This document shows, piece after piece, positions 38,262 to 48,530 of a stretch of DNA of 64,000 bases. Below the pieces are notes generated by a model that searched no databases, had not been told where the DNA came from, and saw nothing but the letters and a program-made list of their open reading frames with translations. Made by a program: the position numbers and the translations under genes. Source of the stretch: Halocaridina rubra (Eukaryota; Arthropoda; Malacostraca; Decapoda; Atyidae); contig JAXCGZ010002307.1 in assembly GCA_037179515.1 (NCBI GenBank), positions 1-64,000 on the forward strand, in the 5' to 3' direction. How positions within the stretch are numbered: position 1 is the first letter of the stretch; each line of letters starts with the position of its first letter.

Positions 38262-40164
38262 TGTGACAGAGTGTTTCGCTCAAAGTACCCATAGGCTGTT
38301 AGATGCCTTATTAATTAATTTAGTAACTTAACTGTTATTTTCTAACTAAAAAAAATAATTCCCACTTCTTGACTTTTGCAAATTATGATTATTTGCAATT
38401 TGTATTTTAGCTTATGGCTAATTTTAAATATACCTTATTTACTCTTCTTGTACGTGTAGAAGTATAGCCCCAATATAAAGGCTGCTCCTATTTTCCGTCT
38501 GCTACGAGCCAAAAACATTTTGGAGATTGTTTACCAGTAACCTAACTTTTCATTATTATTCTTGTTTTATTTTATTTGCTTCCACTTGTTGCACCTAAAA
38601 ATACTGTCTCTCCCTTGCATCTCTGCTATAAATGCCTGCCAGGGACCACCACTAAAATAGTCCTGAAATTATATCAGAGCCAGTTACTGCTCTAGAAAAT
38701 GTATCCTACAGATGAACTCATCAGGAGGGACAATGAGACGCCCTCGGTTGGCGCCCAAACTTCCAAGAGGCAACATCTCGCCTGAGCAGTCTAAGTTTAT
38801 TTCATACCTTATTTACGTGGCATCTTCACAGGAATTCATCTAGCACAACAAGGTGAGGGATAGTGTATGGTAAAGCTCGTGGGTCAAGCAAATTGGTTTA
38901 TTTTCGAGAATTAGTTACATTCGTTACTGGATAAATCTTATGGATTTTTATTCTCAGATTCCATTCCCATACACACGAAATTTTGTAGATTACCAAACTG
39001 GAATCTCACATGCCAAAGTTAATTCCTTAACCTGTAAATTACAGCTGATATACATTGCTAAGAAGTTTCTTTTCATTAAATGTGATAAACGAAAATCTCA
39101 TCCTCTGAAGACTGGTTATGAGCCCGTAAAAATCTATCTCTTTTCCTAATAAATTCTAATTTCATTTCACCCCTTTCTATCATCATAAATAAAGTGTTTT
39201 ACGTCAAAAACTCGTCAATAAAGCTATTTGCTATATAAATTGCAAATAATTAAAAGGTACTTTTACCCTGTTGGCCTTGCAAATATTTCCTGTTAACCAC
39301 AATTTAATGAATGCATACTGTATTTATCTTGCTAATTCTTCATATGTTGGTGATAAAGTGTTTTGAGTTATAAGTTGCAAATACCTCAAAAGGTGGTTTT
39401 GCACCCTTTTTTTTCATTGCAAACAGTTCTTGATAACCAAAAGTGAATGAATACTGTACTTATCTCGTAGATTCTTCCTTTATCCTAAATAGAGTGTTTT
39501 TACCATATTAATTGTTAATTAGTAATAAGCATTGCAACTTTTGTGGTTACACAATTTAAGGAATACATACAGTACTGTATTTGTCTTGCTTATTCTTCAT
39601 TTATTGTGAATATATTGTTTTCTTTAAAACCAGTAAAGAATTAATGGTATTGTATGCTATTTTGGTAGCATAAATATTTCTGGTTAGCTGTGAATAACCA
39701 ATATATTTTCATCCAGTAGAATGACATTGGAAACTCATTATATGTGTGCTCATGCTTTCAGTTTCCCGTTATAAATAGTGTGTCATTTCTGTTTCTGAAA
39801 TTGCAGTGTCCTGTATTCTACTCTGCCTGTGTGACAGGTAATCATCGAGTTGAGGCCAAGGTCTTGGCATACGTCCGTGGTGCCGGGAAACGAACTAATA
39901 CTCACTTCCTCCGGGATTCGAGGCAGCATTTCATAAAATTTAATTTGAGAAATTTAATTCAATTCTTTTAATGTCATTGCATTTCCAAAATTAAAAGAAA
40001 GTTGAATTCTGAGTTTCATTTAACCGACTAATGGTAATAGAGATGGGGTGTTCAAGTACAAATATCTGTCCTGTCTGTTTGTGAGCTCTTAACCAAGCTC
40101 GGTACTTTGAGTCCCCTTAGTAAAACAGAATCTTAACAACACTCTAGAATCCTAAACCCCAACA
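38262..40164 (+). repeat. 5' LTR of gypsy element
   Basis: 1903 bp, TG...CA ends. It has a TATA-type box, polyadenylation-like AATAAA sequences near 39147 and 39187, and long AT-rich stretches. It carries GTTGGCGCCCAAAC at about 38747, which resembles the start of the primer site. No coding function; the frame at 38940-39149 recurs in the other LTR by identity only. Confidence 0.95.
38474..38480 (+). promoter_or_regulatory. Candidate TATA box in 5' LTR
   Basis: TATAAAG about 212 bp into the LTR, conserved at 46835 in the 3' LTR. A second candidate (TATAAAT) lies at 38627-38633. Which one serves as the promoter cannot be told from the sequence. Confidence 0.4.
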
Positions 40165-40169
40165 AGATT

Positions 40170-40187
40170 TGGCGCCCGAACAGGGAC
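40170..40187 (+). promoter_or_regulatory. Primer binding site, tRNA-Lys type
   Basis: TGGCGCCCGAACAGGGAC, five bases after the 5' LTR. All 18 bases are complementary to the 3' end of animal tRNA-Lys(UUU), the primer also used by lentiviruses. Confidence 0.9.
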
Positions 40188-40849
40188 CCGAACAGACAGA
40201 CTGATTTTATAAATTTATTTTTATTTTGCTTTTTAACATTGCACATGAAACCCGATTACCATTGGCTCGATTATTGAAATGAATGAATCTTAGGCTGCAC
40301 ACGAAAATTTTCGCGCTAGAGACGTTGCGGATAAGAAAATTTTCTTTATTTTCAATATTAATTATGGTAACTAATATTTTCTTGTTTCCCATGTGGTAAA
40401 CAATATTTCAGGAAATCTACATGAAATTATGTGGTAGCAGACTTTAGAAATTTTGCATGACGAGAAGACGTGTTATATAAAATTTCATATAGTTGTGTGA
40501 TAAGATTGAGTTTTAAAGCATTCGTTTTTTATATCCGTTAAAGGGTGATACTTGTTAGGAATTGTTTATATTTCCTTGGGATTTAGGAATTGGGAGAAAG
40601 CATATTAAGTATTTTTGCCTATAATTGTGTTTTATATTCAAGCATTGACTGCTCATAGATTGGAAGAAAAATTTTGGCGTCATTTATTGAGCCTAGGCTA
40701 AGCCTTTCATGTGTCTGAGTTGTCACTTGAAAATAAATTTTCTCATTACTAGTAGAAATGTGTAATCTGGCTGCCTAGTAAGCTGTTAGCTTATCGTTGG
40801 TGTATTTTGCATGGGATCTGTGCCCTTTTGGTAACACTCCAGAATTTTA
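40188..40849 (+). other. Gypsy leader, first part
   Basis: About 660 bp of AT-rich untranslated sequence between the primer site and the first repeat array. No ORF of note on the plus strand. Confidence 0.7.
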
Positions 40850-41095
40850 CTTACGACATTTTATTTGTGGGTACTGCCATATATGCGCTCATACGCAGGC
40901 ACGACCGCTATACTGTACTTGTTCGTATTACTTACGACATTTTTATTTGTGGGTACTGCCATATACGCGCTCATACGCAGGCACGACCGCTATACTGTAC
41001 TTGTTCGTATTACTTACGACATTTTATTTGTGGGTACTGCCATATACGCGCTCATACGCAGGCACGACCGCTATACTGTACTTGTTTGTACTCTC
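40850..41095 (+). repeat. Leader tandem repeat 1 (81-82 bp, 3 copies)
   Basis: Three units with the core GTGGGTACTGCCATATACGC...GCAGGCACGACCGCTATACT. Core positions 40867, 40949 and 41030 give periods of 82 and 81 bp. The units are almost identical. Open frames through them are by-products of the repeat. Confidence 0.93.
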
Positions 41096-41124
41096 AGGCA
41101 CTGGGTGCGAGTCGGTAAAATTCG

Positions 41125-41680
41125 TTGTTACTCATTCCTTTCATTTGCACCATAACCGCAGGTACTGCCACGTATTGCTGTTAAGCAGGCACGACTGCCA
41201 TTCTGTATTACCAGTGTTTCATGCACTGTTTTGCAACATTTTGTTGCTGCTGCACTTGATTGTGTTACTCATTCCTCTCATTTGCACAATAACCACAGGT
41301 ACTGCCACATATTGCTGTTAAGCAGGCACGACTGCCATTCTGTATTACCAGTGTTTCATGCACTGTTTTGCAACATTTTTTTGCTGTTGCACTTGATTGT
41401 GTTGCTCATTCCTTTCATTTGCACGATTACCGCAGGTACTGCCACGTATTGCTGTTAAGCAGGCACGACTGCCATTCTGTATTACCAGTGTTTCATGCAC
41501 TGTTTTGCAACATTTTGTTGCTGTTGCACTTGATTGTGTTGCTCATTCCTTTCATTTGCACAATAACCGCAGGTACTGCCACGTATTGCTGTTAAGCAGG
41601 CACGACTGCCATTCTGTATTACCAGTGTTTCATGCACTGTTTTGCAACATTTTGCTGCTGTTGCACTTGATTGTATTTTG
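41125..41680 (+). repeat. Leader tandem repeat 2 (137 bp, 4 copies)
   Basis: Four units; the GGTACTGCCAC core lies at 41161, 41298, 41435 and 41572, an exact 137-bp period. The core GGTACTGCCA...GCAGGCACGAC...CATTCTGTA is recognisably related to that of leader repeat 1, so both arrays seem to derive from one module. Confidence 0.94.
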
Positions 41681-41866
41681 AGTCACTTTTTTGGTGAGGT
41701 TTTGAGATCACTTTTACGTTTAAGTTTGAACTGTGGTGTTGAATTTTTTTTTCTCTCCTTGGTGTTGTGTGGTTCTTTCATTTTTATTTCTACTATTGTA
41801 TTGTAGAGATTTGTTTTTTTGTGTGGTTGTTTTGGCACTTCGTTATTGACTGTTTAGGAAACCACC
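41681..41866 (+). other. Gypsy leader, last part before gag
   Basis: T- and G-rich untranslated stretch leading to AACCACCATGG at the gag start. Confidence 0.7.
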
Positions 41867-42544
41867 ATGGAAACCAGGCAGTCACAGGAAACAAACATGG
41901 AAACCATCAAAACATTCGATGAGGAGCGTTACCTAGACATACTGATTGCTAGGGGTGAGAGATACGGTTTTTCCCCAAGACAGAAGCTCTTCGAATGGGC
42001 TCATGAGAAGATGGTTGAACGCCGAGATATGCTGGAGAAGAGAGCAAGTGATGAGGCACAAGCACAACGTGATGAGGCACAAGCACAACTGGATGAGGCA
42101 CAAGCACAACGTGATCATGAGCTTGCGCTTGCTCGGCTTCGAGCGGGAATACCAGACAGTAGTCCTTTATCCGGAAATAGAGATTACAGGAACGGGAAGC
42201 ACAAGAGCCCCTCGCAGAACTTCAATCGTCCAGCTCCTCCTCCTCACACTCCTAAGCCTTATTACGGCCATGCACCCACACTCAAGTAGGATGACCCGGT
42301 AAGACCTAAGCCGCAGCAGTTAAGAGGCAAAGGCCATTACTCTGCTCCACCTTCCCAGGGTTTTCAGCCAAACTCTAAGAGCCACCACGCTCCCTCACAC
42401 AGCGGCGGCCCACATAGCCATCTGGCCACTCACTCAGCCCATGTTGTGGAAACAGGGCCAGAAAGGGCCAATGAGGAAAATGCCGAGGAACCACCACACA
42501 AACTTGCCAATGTGGATTCATCGAACATGATGATCTGGAAATGA
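41867..42544 (+). pseudogene. gag: gypsy gag, short and interrupted
   Basis: ATG in a good context (ACCACCATGG). The first 140 codons include RYLDILIARGERYGFSPRQ, a helical stretch KMVERRDMLEKRASDEAQAQ and three 8-residue DEAQAQ-type repeats. TAG at 42287-42289 interrupts. The frame continues with a Pro/His/Ser-rich stretch to TGA at 42542-42544. No capsid-like region and no CCHC knuckle are visible, and about 225 codons is short for a gag. An internal deletion or strong divergence is likely. The downstream ATG at 42541 overlaps this TGA (ATGA), with protease in the -1 frame. Confidence 0.7.
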
Positions 42545-42765
42545 TCCCAAAATGCCTAGAAACCATAAATGGTGTGGAAGCTGAGATAGCCCTTGACACA
42601 GGGGCCAATGGCATATTTGTTGACGAGAGATTCGTCAGGGATGAAGATTTTACCAGCAAAGTCGTTTGTGTGCGGGTTGCTGAAGGAACACCCAAATACG
42701 ACGCTGCTGTGTCATTAACCTGGATTGCAATTACTACAAGGGAAAAGCCCCAGCTGTGGCAATGA
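42490..42765 (+). pseudogene. gypsy protease (retropepsin), frameshifted at its end
   Basis: Reads MIPKCLETINGVEAEIALDT from 42541 with the active-site motif DTGA (ALDTGANGIFVDERF), the aspartic protease signature of LTR elements. The frame is open upstream to about 42490 (CQCGFIEHDDLE), so the true start may be a frameshift from gag instead of the ATG. Near 42715 coding passes to the next frame (LDCNYYKGKAP...), so this frame ends early at 42765. Confidence 0.75.
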
Positions 42766-43370
42766 TAGAGCTTATGTACCCTGTCTTGATGGGTCGTGCA
42801 CTGAACCTAGTTCCTACTTTCCAGGCCAACCTCTACCATAAGGACGTTTCTTGTTATAACTTCCCTCGGGGGAAGTCACATGAAGCCATTTCAGCAGCAA
42901 CTCCTGGCCTCGATGCAGTTAGTAAACGTAATGTGGAACGCGGAGAGTTTCCCCCTCCTTTACCAGATGATGCACCTCTCGAGCCATTGAAGTCCCATCC
43001 AGACTTTGCCAAATTGCAGCAAGACTGCCCCAGCCTCAAATGATGGATGCAGCAGGCCACCGAGAGAAGGACCTTCACGGTGAGAGGAGGAGGCCAGATC
43101 ACTTACGCCCTTGAAGATGGAATACTTCGTAGGCATGTGACTAAAGATGGCCACACCTTTAAACAGTTGGTGGTGTCCGCTTCGTTGCGCCGCCAGGCTA
43201 TGTGTGTGGCACACCATTAACCTCTGAGTGGACACAGAGGCAAAGCAAAAACTCTGCATGTCCTTCAGAAGGCTTTTGCATGGCCAAACATGTACACCGA
43301 GGTAGACAGATATGTACGCTCCTGCCCTATCTGACAATCCACCTCAACGGCACTGGTACCGAAAGTTCCC
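42715..43370 (+). pseudogene. gypsy pol: protease end and integrase zinc-binding region, three stops
   Basis: Same frame as the large downstream ORF. It includes YPVLMGRALNLVP, LPDDAPLEPLKSHPDFAKLQ, then TGA at 43041, the ITYALEDGILRRHV block, and the HHCC region with TAA at 43218 and PLSGHRGKAKTLHVLQKAF, WPNMYTEVDRYVRSCPI. A TGA at 43332 stands where the last zinc-binding Cys is expected. The integrase N-terminal domain therefore exists in sequence but cannot be translated in this copy. Confidence 0.8.
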
Positions 43371-45986
43371 ATGGGGATAACTAAGCTCTCAATGGAGCCA
43401 TTTTCCAAGGTCGCTATGGACATACTAGGTCCTATTAATCCAGCTTCGTCCACGGGGAAACAATTCCTCCTGGTATATGTTGACCTGGCAACAAGGTACC
43501 CAGATGCAGTGCCACTGTCTTCTATCACAACTGAAGCAGTCGCTCAAGCCCTATTTGAAATGTGCTCCAGGGTTGGCTTTCCTGAGCAGGTCACTTCTGA
43601 CAATGGAAGTCAGTTTACAAGTAGGCACTTTGAGGCTTTCTGTAACCTTTTAGAAATCAAGCACATTCGTACGAATGTCTATCACGCCCAATCAAATGGA
43701 GCATGCGAACGCTATAACGGGACATTGAAGCGATGTTTGCGCAAGCTAGTGATAGATATGCCTAGGCAGTGGGACAAGTACGTCCCTGCTGCACTTTTCT
43801 CCTTCAGAGACACGCCCCACGACACTACTGGATACTCGCCTTTCGAGCTGATTTATGGTCATAAGGTCAGAGGCCCAGTAGAAATCTTGGCAGAATGTTG
43901 GGATTCACCTACCATCGAAGATGACGATAGGGACGTTCATGAGTATATTTTGAAGTTTTTGTCTCACCTCAAAAAGGCTTGGAAAACTGCACAATTAGCC
44001 ATTAAGGGTCACCAGCAGACTGCCAAGCTCCTCCTTGACAAGCGTGCGCGGCGTCGTGCCCTGACACCCGGAGATCGAGCTCTGTTACTTCTTCCAACAG
44101 ATACCCGCAAGCTAATGCTACGCTGGAAAGGACCGTACACTGTGGTACACCGGGTGACCCCTGACAATTATGTGCTAAATGTTGATGGCAATAACCGGAA
44201 ATACCACATTAACCAGCTGAAGCTTTATTGTGAGGACCCGGAGGCCCACAGGGATCCTGCGCTGGCGCTCCCAGCAACCCCTATAGATGCCTCAAGCATC
44301 AACAGAACCTCCGAGGCTGCAGCAACACAGGTGCTCCATTATAGCCACCCCTTACTTCCTATATTGGAATACTCCACCCTTGCAGTGGAGACAGACTTAC
44401 GGGAGTGGAGTTTTTCTGAAGAAGCCCCTCTGGCCGCAGCCACCGCCCTTGCAATTGAAGACATAAGCTTAGCTTTTGATGATGGTAAGGATCCTGCCAT
44501 TCCCACACACGGAAAAGAAAGTGTGAGTAATTGTATTATTAACTCCAGACTGCAACCGAGTCAACGGGAACAGCTGAACAAGCTATTAGAGGACTATGAG
44601 AACGTCTTCAACGACCTCCCAGGCATAACCACTACCCTTGAGCATCATGTCAGATTGACTGACCCAGAGCCATTTCGGCATTCCTATGGTCTTCCCCACC
44701 AGCTGTCCTTACGGCTGAAGGAAGATCTTGACACTTGGGTCCGCCTCGGAATAGTTGAAAAGAGCATTTCGCCTTGGTGTTCGCCGTTACTGGCAGTGCG
44801 TAAGCGAGATGGCAGTCACAGGTTCTGCCTTGACTGTCGTAAGCTTAACTCCCGTACCATCTTTGATGGAGAGCCCATTGCTGACGCCGAGCATATTTTC
44901 TCAGTGCTTTCCCAAGCCCGTTACCTGTACAAGTTGGATTTGGCCAGTGGATTTTGGCAAGTCCCGTTGAGCGAGACTACCAAGCCTCTTACAGTTTTTT
45001 CCACAAGATATGGTCTATACCAGTTCAGGGTCATGCCTTTTGGTATGGTAAATACCCCTGGCTGCTTCAGCAGACTCATGAGGATAGTACTACAGGATCT
45101 CGACAATGTTTCGTGCTTTATAGACGACATTCTGGTGCATTCTCAGGATTGGTCATCGCACCTCGAGACTCTCCGCAGAGTTCTCACTCGTCTGAACCAG
45201 CATGGACTTCATTTAAAGCCTTCCAAATGTGAGATTGGTTTCACACAATTGCAGTATCTCGGCCACGTGGTTGGAGAAGGAGTTATGTCCCCTTTACATG
45301 ACAGGGTACAAGCTATTAAGGATATGGAGAAGCCTGCTACTGTCACTCAACTGAGATCATTCCTGGGTAGTGTCGGCTACTACCAACGGTTCATTCCACA
45401 CTTTAATACTATCGCTGCCCTTTTGCAGCAAATGACCTCCTCGAAGCAAAGTAAATCCTCCCCTGTCCAATGGACAGATGAAGCGGAGAGAGCATTTTTC
45501 AAGTTCCGAGAAGCATTGGCAGGTGAGCCAGTATTACAACTGGTAAACCCTGATTTTCCATTTATCTTGCAGACCGACGCCTCAGACGAAGGCCTGGGTG
45601 CCGTGCTCTTGCAAGCCCGATCAGACAACTCAGCAGAAGTAGCTCCAGTGCGATATGCAAGCCGCAGGCTTCGCCCTGCAGAGCGAAATTACTCCACCGT
45701 GGAGAAGGAAGCTCTAGCTGCATATTGGGCCATAAAGAAATTTGAAGTCCATCTGTATGGCCAACATTTTACACTGAGAACCGACCACCGACCTCTCCTA
45801 TATTTACAGACTGCAGACAAGCTAAATCCTCGTCTGAAAAGGTGGGCACTTTACCTGAATCTTTTCAAATTCACTGCCCAACATTTTCATGGCAAGGACA
45901 ATGACCTTGCTGATCTACTAAGTCGACGGTCGTTACCCTCAAATGAGGAAGCTGGTGCTGTTAGCCTAAATTTGACTAGTTGGTAA
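43371..45986 (+). CDS. pol: gypsy pol ORF: integrase core, GPY/F, RT, RNase H
   Basis: 871 codons uninterrupted. Integrase core: Asp17 (AMDILGPI), Asp77 (SDNGSQF), Glu113 (SNGACERYNG), giving the D,D(35)E spacing. GPY/F module at about residue 252 (RWKGPYTVV). A linker of about 150 residues follows, then RT with LRLKEDLDTWVRLGIVEKS, FCLDCRKLNSRT, motif A LDLASGFWQVPL (Asp523), FRVMPFGMVNTPG and FIDDILVHS (Asp585, Asp586). RNase H: TDASDEGLGAVLLQ (Asp736), EKEALAAYWAIKKF and RTDHRPLLYL. All catalytic residues are present. The first Met is internal to the ancestral polyprotein; upstream stops separate it from protease. The domain order is the reverse of common gypsy pol. Confidence 0.95.
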   Translation: MGITKLSMEPFSKVAMDILGPINPASSTGKQFLLVYVDLATRYPDAVPLSSITTEAVAQALFEMCSRVGFPEQVTSDNGSQFTSRHFEAFCNLLEIKHIRTNVYHAQSNGACERYNGTLKRCLRKLVIDMPRQWDKYVPAALFSFRDTPHDTTGYSPFELIYGHKVRGPVEILAECWDSPTIEDDDRDVHEYILKFLSHLKKAWKTAQLAIKGHQQTAKLLLDKRARRRALTPGDRALLLLPTDTRKLMLRWKGPYTVVHRVTPDNYVLNVDGNNRKYHINQLKLYCEDPEAHRDPALALPATPIDASSINRTSEAAATQVLHYSHPLLPILEYSTLAVETDLREWSFSEEAPLAAATALAIEDISLAFDDGKDPAIPTHGKESVSNCIINSRLQPSQREQLNKLLEDYENVFNDLPGITTTLEHHVRLTDPEPFRHSYGLPHQLSLRLKEDLDTWVRLGIVEKSISPWCSPLLAVRKRDGSHRFCLDCRKLNSRTIFDGEPIADAEHIFSVLSQARYLYKLDLASGFWQVPLSETTKPLTVFSTRYGLYQFRVMPFGMVNTPGCFSRLMRIVLQDLDNVSCFIDDILVHSQDWSSHLETLRRVLTRLNQHGLHLKPSKCEIGFTQLQYLGHVVGEGVMSPLHDRVQAIKDMEKPATVTQLRSFLGSVGYYQRFIPHFNTIAALLQQMTSSKQSKSSPVQWTDEAERAFFKFREALAGEPVLQLVNPDFPFILQTDASDEGLGAVLLQARSDNSAEVAPVRYASRRLRPAERNYSTVEKEALAAYWAIKKFEVHLYGQHFTLRTDHRPLLYLQTADKLNPRLKRWALYLNLFKFTAQHFHGKDNDLADLLSRRSLPSNEEAGAVSLNLTSW

Positions 45987-46623
45987 AGATTACTTCTCTA
46001 ATGTGTTGTTTATTTTTTATGTTTATCTTTTATGTCTTTAATACTGTACTGTACTTGTTTATTTTAGCGTACAAACGTTATTCCTAATGGAAGACGAAAA
46101 AGATGAAGAATAATTTTTTTATCGTAGTTTTATATTTCCCTTTGTGGGACTCTGAAAGCCAGAACATGGTGGAAACGTTTTAGTTTAGTGTTGAATAGCT
46201 GAAACTTTTAAATCCATTCGCCAATGTTAATGACGAAGTGGTTCAAATTTTTAATTTGCGTATACTGTATTTTATTTTTGTATATTATATTATTGCCTTC
46301 TTGCATGTGAAGCATTCATAAACTTAAATATTGATATTCATTGATATCTAATTGTGATTTAATTTTCTTGAAATCTGAATTTGATCACATTTCTTTTATG
46401 TTTTGCATGTCATTTAATGTTTTGTTTACAAGACTTGTTTACTTTTCCTAATAGTATGATATGTTCCAGTGGTGGATCCCATTCTTATTGTTCATTTGTT
46501 CTTTTCCATGAAAAGGATGTCTCATCCCTCATAATAACACTGAAGTCACCGTAACTTCCTCTGTTCTTTTTTCGCCTTCTGTAGTAGAATTTTGCTAAAT
46601 CAATATTTTCTAGAAAGGGCCTT
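45987..46623 (+). other. Gypsy 3' untranslated region with weak polypurine tract
   Basis: About 640 bp without an ORF, so no env gene. The last bases before the 3' LTR (TCTAGAAAGGGCCTT, ending 46623) contain a short purine run, AGAAAGGG, the best candidate for the plus-strand primer. Confidence 0.65.
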
Positions 46624-48530
46624 TGTGACAGAGTGTTTCGCTCAAAGTAACCATAGGCTGTTAGATGCCTTATTAATTAATTTAGTAACTTAACTGTTAT
46701 TTTCTAACTAAAAAATTAATTCCCACTTCTTGACTTTTGCAAATTATGATTATTTGCAATTTGTATTTTAGCTTATAGCTAATTTTAAATATACCTTATT
46801 TACTCTTCTTGTACGTGTAGAAGTATAGCCCCGATATAAAGGCTGCTCCTATTTTCCGTCTGCTACGAGCCAAAAACATTCTGGAGATTGTTTGCCAGTA
46901 ACCAAACTTTTCATTATTATTCTTGTTTTATTTTATTTGCTTCCACTTGTTGCACCTAAAAATACTGTCTCTCCCTTGCATCTCTGCTATAAATGCCTGC
47001 CAGGGACCACCACTAAAATAGTCCTGAAATTATATCAGAGCCAGTTACTGCTCTAGAAAATGTATCCTACAGATGAACTCACCAGGAGGGACAATGAGAC
47101 GCCCTCGGTTGGCGCCCAAACTTCCAAGAGGCAACATCTCGCCTGAGCAGTCTAAGTTTATTTCAAACCTTATTTACGTGACATCTTCACAGGAATTCAT
47201 CTAGCACAACAAGGTGAGGGATAGTGTATGGTAAAGCTCGTGGGTCAAGCAAATTGGTTTATTTTCGAGAATTAGTTACATTCGTTACTGGATAAATCTT
47301 ATGGATTTTTATTCTCAGATTTCATTCCCATACACACAAAATTTTGTAGATTACCAAACTGGAATCTCACATGCCAAAGTTAATTCCTTAACCTGTAAAT
47401 TACAGCTGATATACATTGCTAAGATGTTTCTTTTCATTGAATGTGATAAACGAAAATCTCATCCTGTGAAGACTGGTTATGAGCCCGTAAAAATCTATCT
47501 CTTTTCCTAATAAATTCTAATTTCATTTCACCCCTTTCTATCATCGTAAATAAAGTGTTTTACGGTCAAAAACTCGTCAATAAAGCTATTTGCTATACAA
47601 ATTGCAAATAATTAAAAGGTACTTTTACCCTGTTGGCCTTGCATATATTTCCTGTTAACCACAATTTAATGAATGCATACTGTATTTATTTTGCTAATTC
47701 TTCATATGTTGGGGATAAAGTGTTTTGAGTTATAAGTTGCAAATACCTCAAATGGTGGTTTTGCGCCCTTTTTTTTCATTGCAAACAGTTCATGATAACC
47801 AAAAGTGAATGAATACTGTACTTATCTCGTAGATTCTTCCTTTATCCTAAATAGAGTGTTTGTACCATATTAATTGTTAATTAGTAATAAGCATTGCAAC
47901 TTTTGTGGTTACACACAATTTAAGAAATACATACAGTACTGTATTTGTCTTGCTTATTCTTCATTTATTGTGAATATATTGTTTTCTTTAAAACCAGTAA
48001 AGAATTAATGGTATTGTATGCTATTTTGGTAGCATAAATATTTCTGGTTAGCTGTGAATAACCAATATATTTTCATCCAGTAGAATGACATTGGAAACTC
48101 ATTATATGTGTGCTCATGCTTTCAGTTTCCCATTATAAATAGTGTGTCATTTCTGTTTCTGAAATTGCAGTGTCCTGTATTCTACTCTGCCTGTGTGACA
48201 GAGGTAATCATCGAGTTGAGGCCAAAGTCTTGGCATACGTCCGTGGTGCCGGGAAACGAAATCGTGCTCACCACCTCCGGGATTCGAGGCAGCATTTCAT
48301 AAAATTTAATTTGAGAAATTTAATTCAATTCTTTTAATGTCATTGCATTTCCAAAATTAAAAGAAAGTTGAATTCTGAGTTTCATTTAACCGACTAATGG
48401 TAATAGAGATGGGGTGTTCAAGTACAAATATCTGTCCTGTCTGTTTTTGAGCTCTTAACCGAGCTCGGTACTTTGAGTCCCCTTATTAAAACAGAATCTT
48501 AACAACACTCTAGAATCCTAAACCCCAACA
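46624..48530 (+). repeat. 3' LTR of gypsy element
   Basis: 1907 bp, nearly identical to the 5' LTR. I noticed substitutions such as ACCCATAGG to AACCATAGG near the start and small indels in A-runs. It ends CCCCAACA and is followed by the CCTTG duplication and the rest of LINE A7. Confidence 0.95.

Larger units (their letters stand above)
38262..48530 (+). mobile_element. Ty3/gypsy LTR retrotransposon with integrase before RT
   Basis: A 10.27-kb element with LTRs of 1903 and 1907 bp, each starting TGTGACAG and ending CCCCAACA. It is flanked by the 5-bp duplication CCTTG (38257-38261 and 48531-48535) inside LINE A7. Internal order: primer site, repeat-rich leader, short gag, protease, integrase, RT, RNase H. 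No env-like ORF follows. The order integrase then RT is that of the Gmr1-type gypsy group, not of typical gypsy elements. The LTRs differ by a few percent at most (by eye), so the insertion is fairly recent, but stops in gag and the integrase N-terminus make this copy defective. Confidence 0.95.

Noticed and set aside
38940..39149. Small gene of 69 codons repeated at 47301
   Set aside because: Both lie at the same place in the two LTRs. The match reflects LTR identity, and the old LTR does not keep the frame.
40797..41681. Repetitive open frames of up to 174 codons before gag
   Set aside because: They run through the 82-bp and 137-bp leader repeats in several frames, as repeats without stops do. 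There is no protein-like composition or start context.
45987..46623. env gene downstream of RNase H
   Set aside because: No ORF of meaningful size; only a 3' untranslated region with a weak purine tract.
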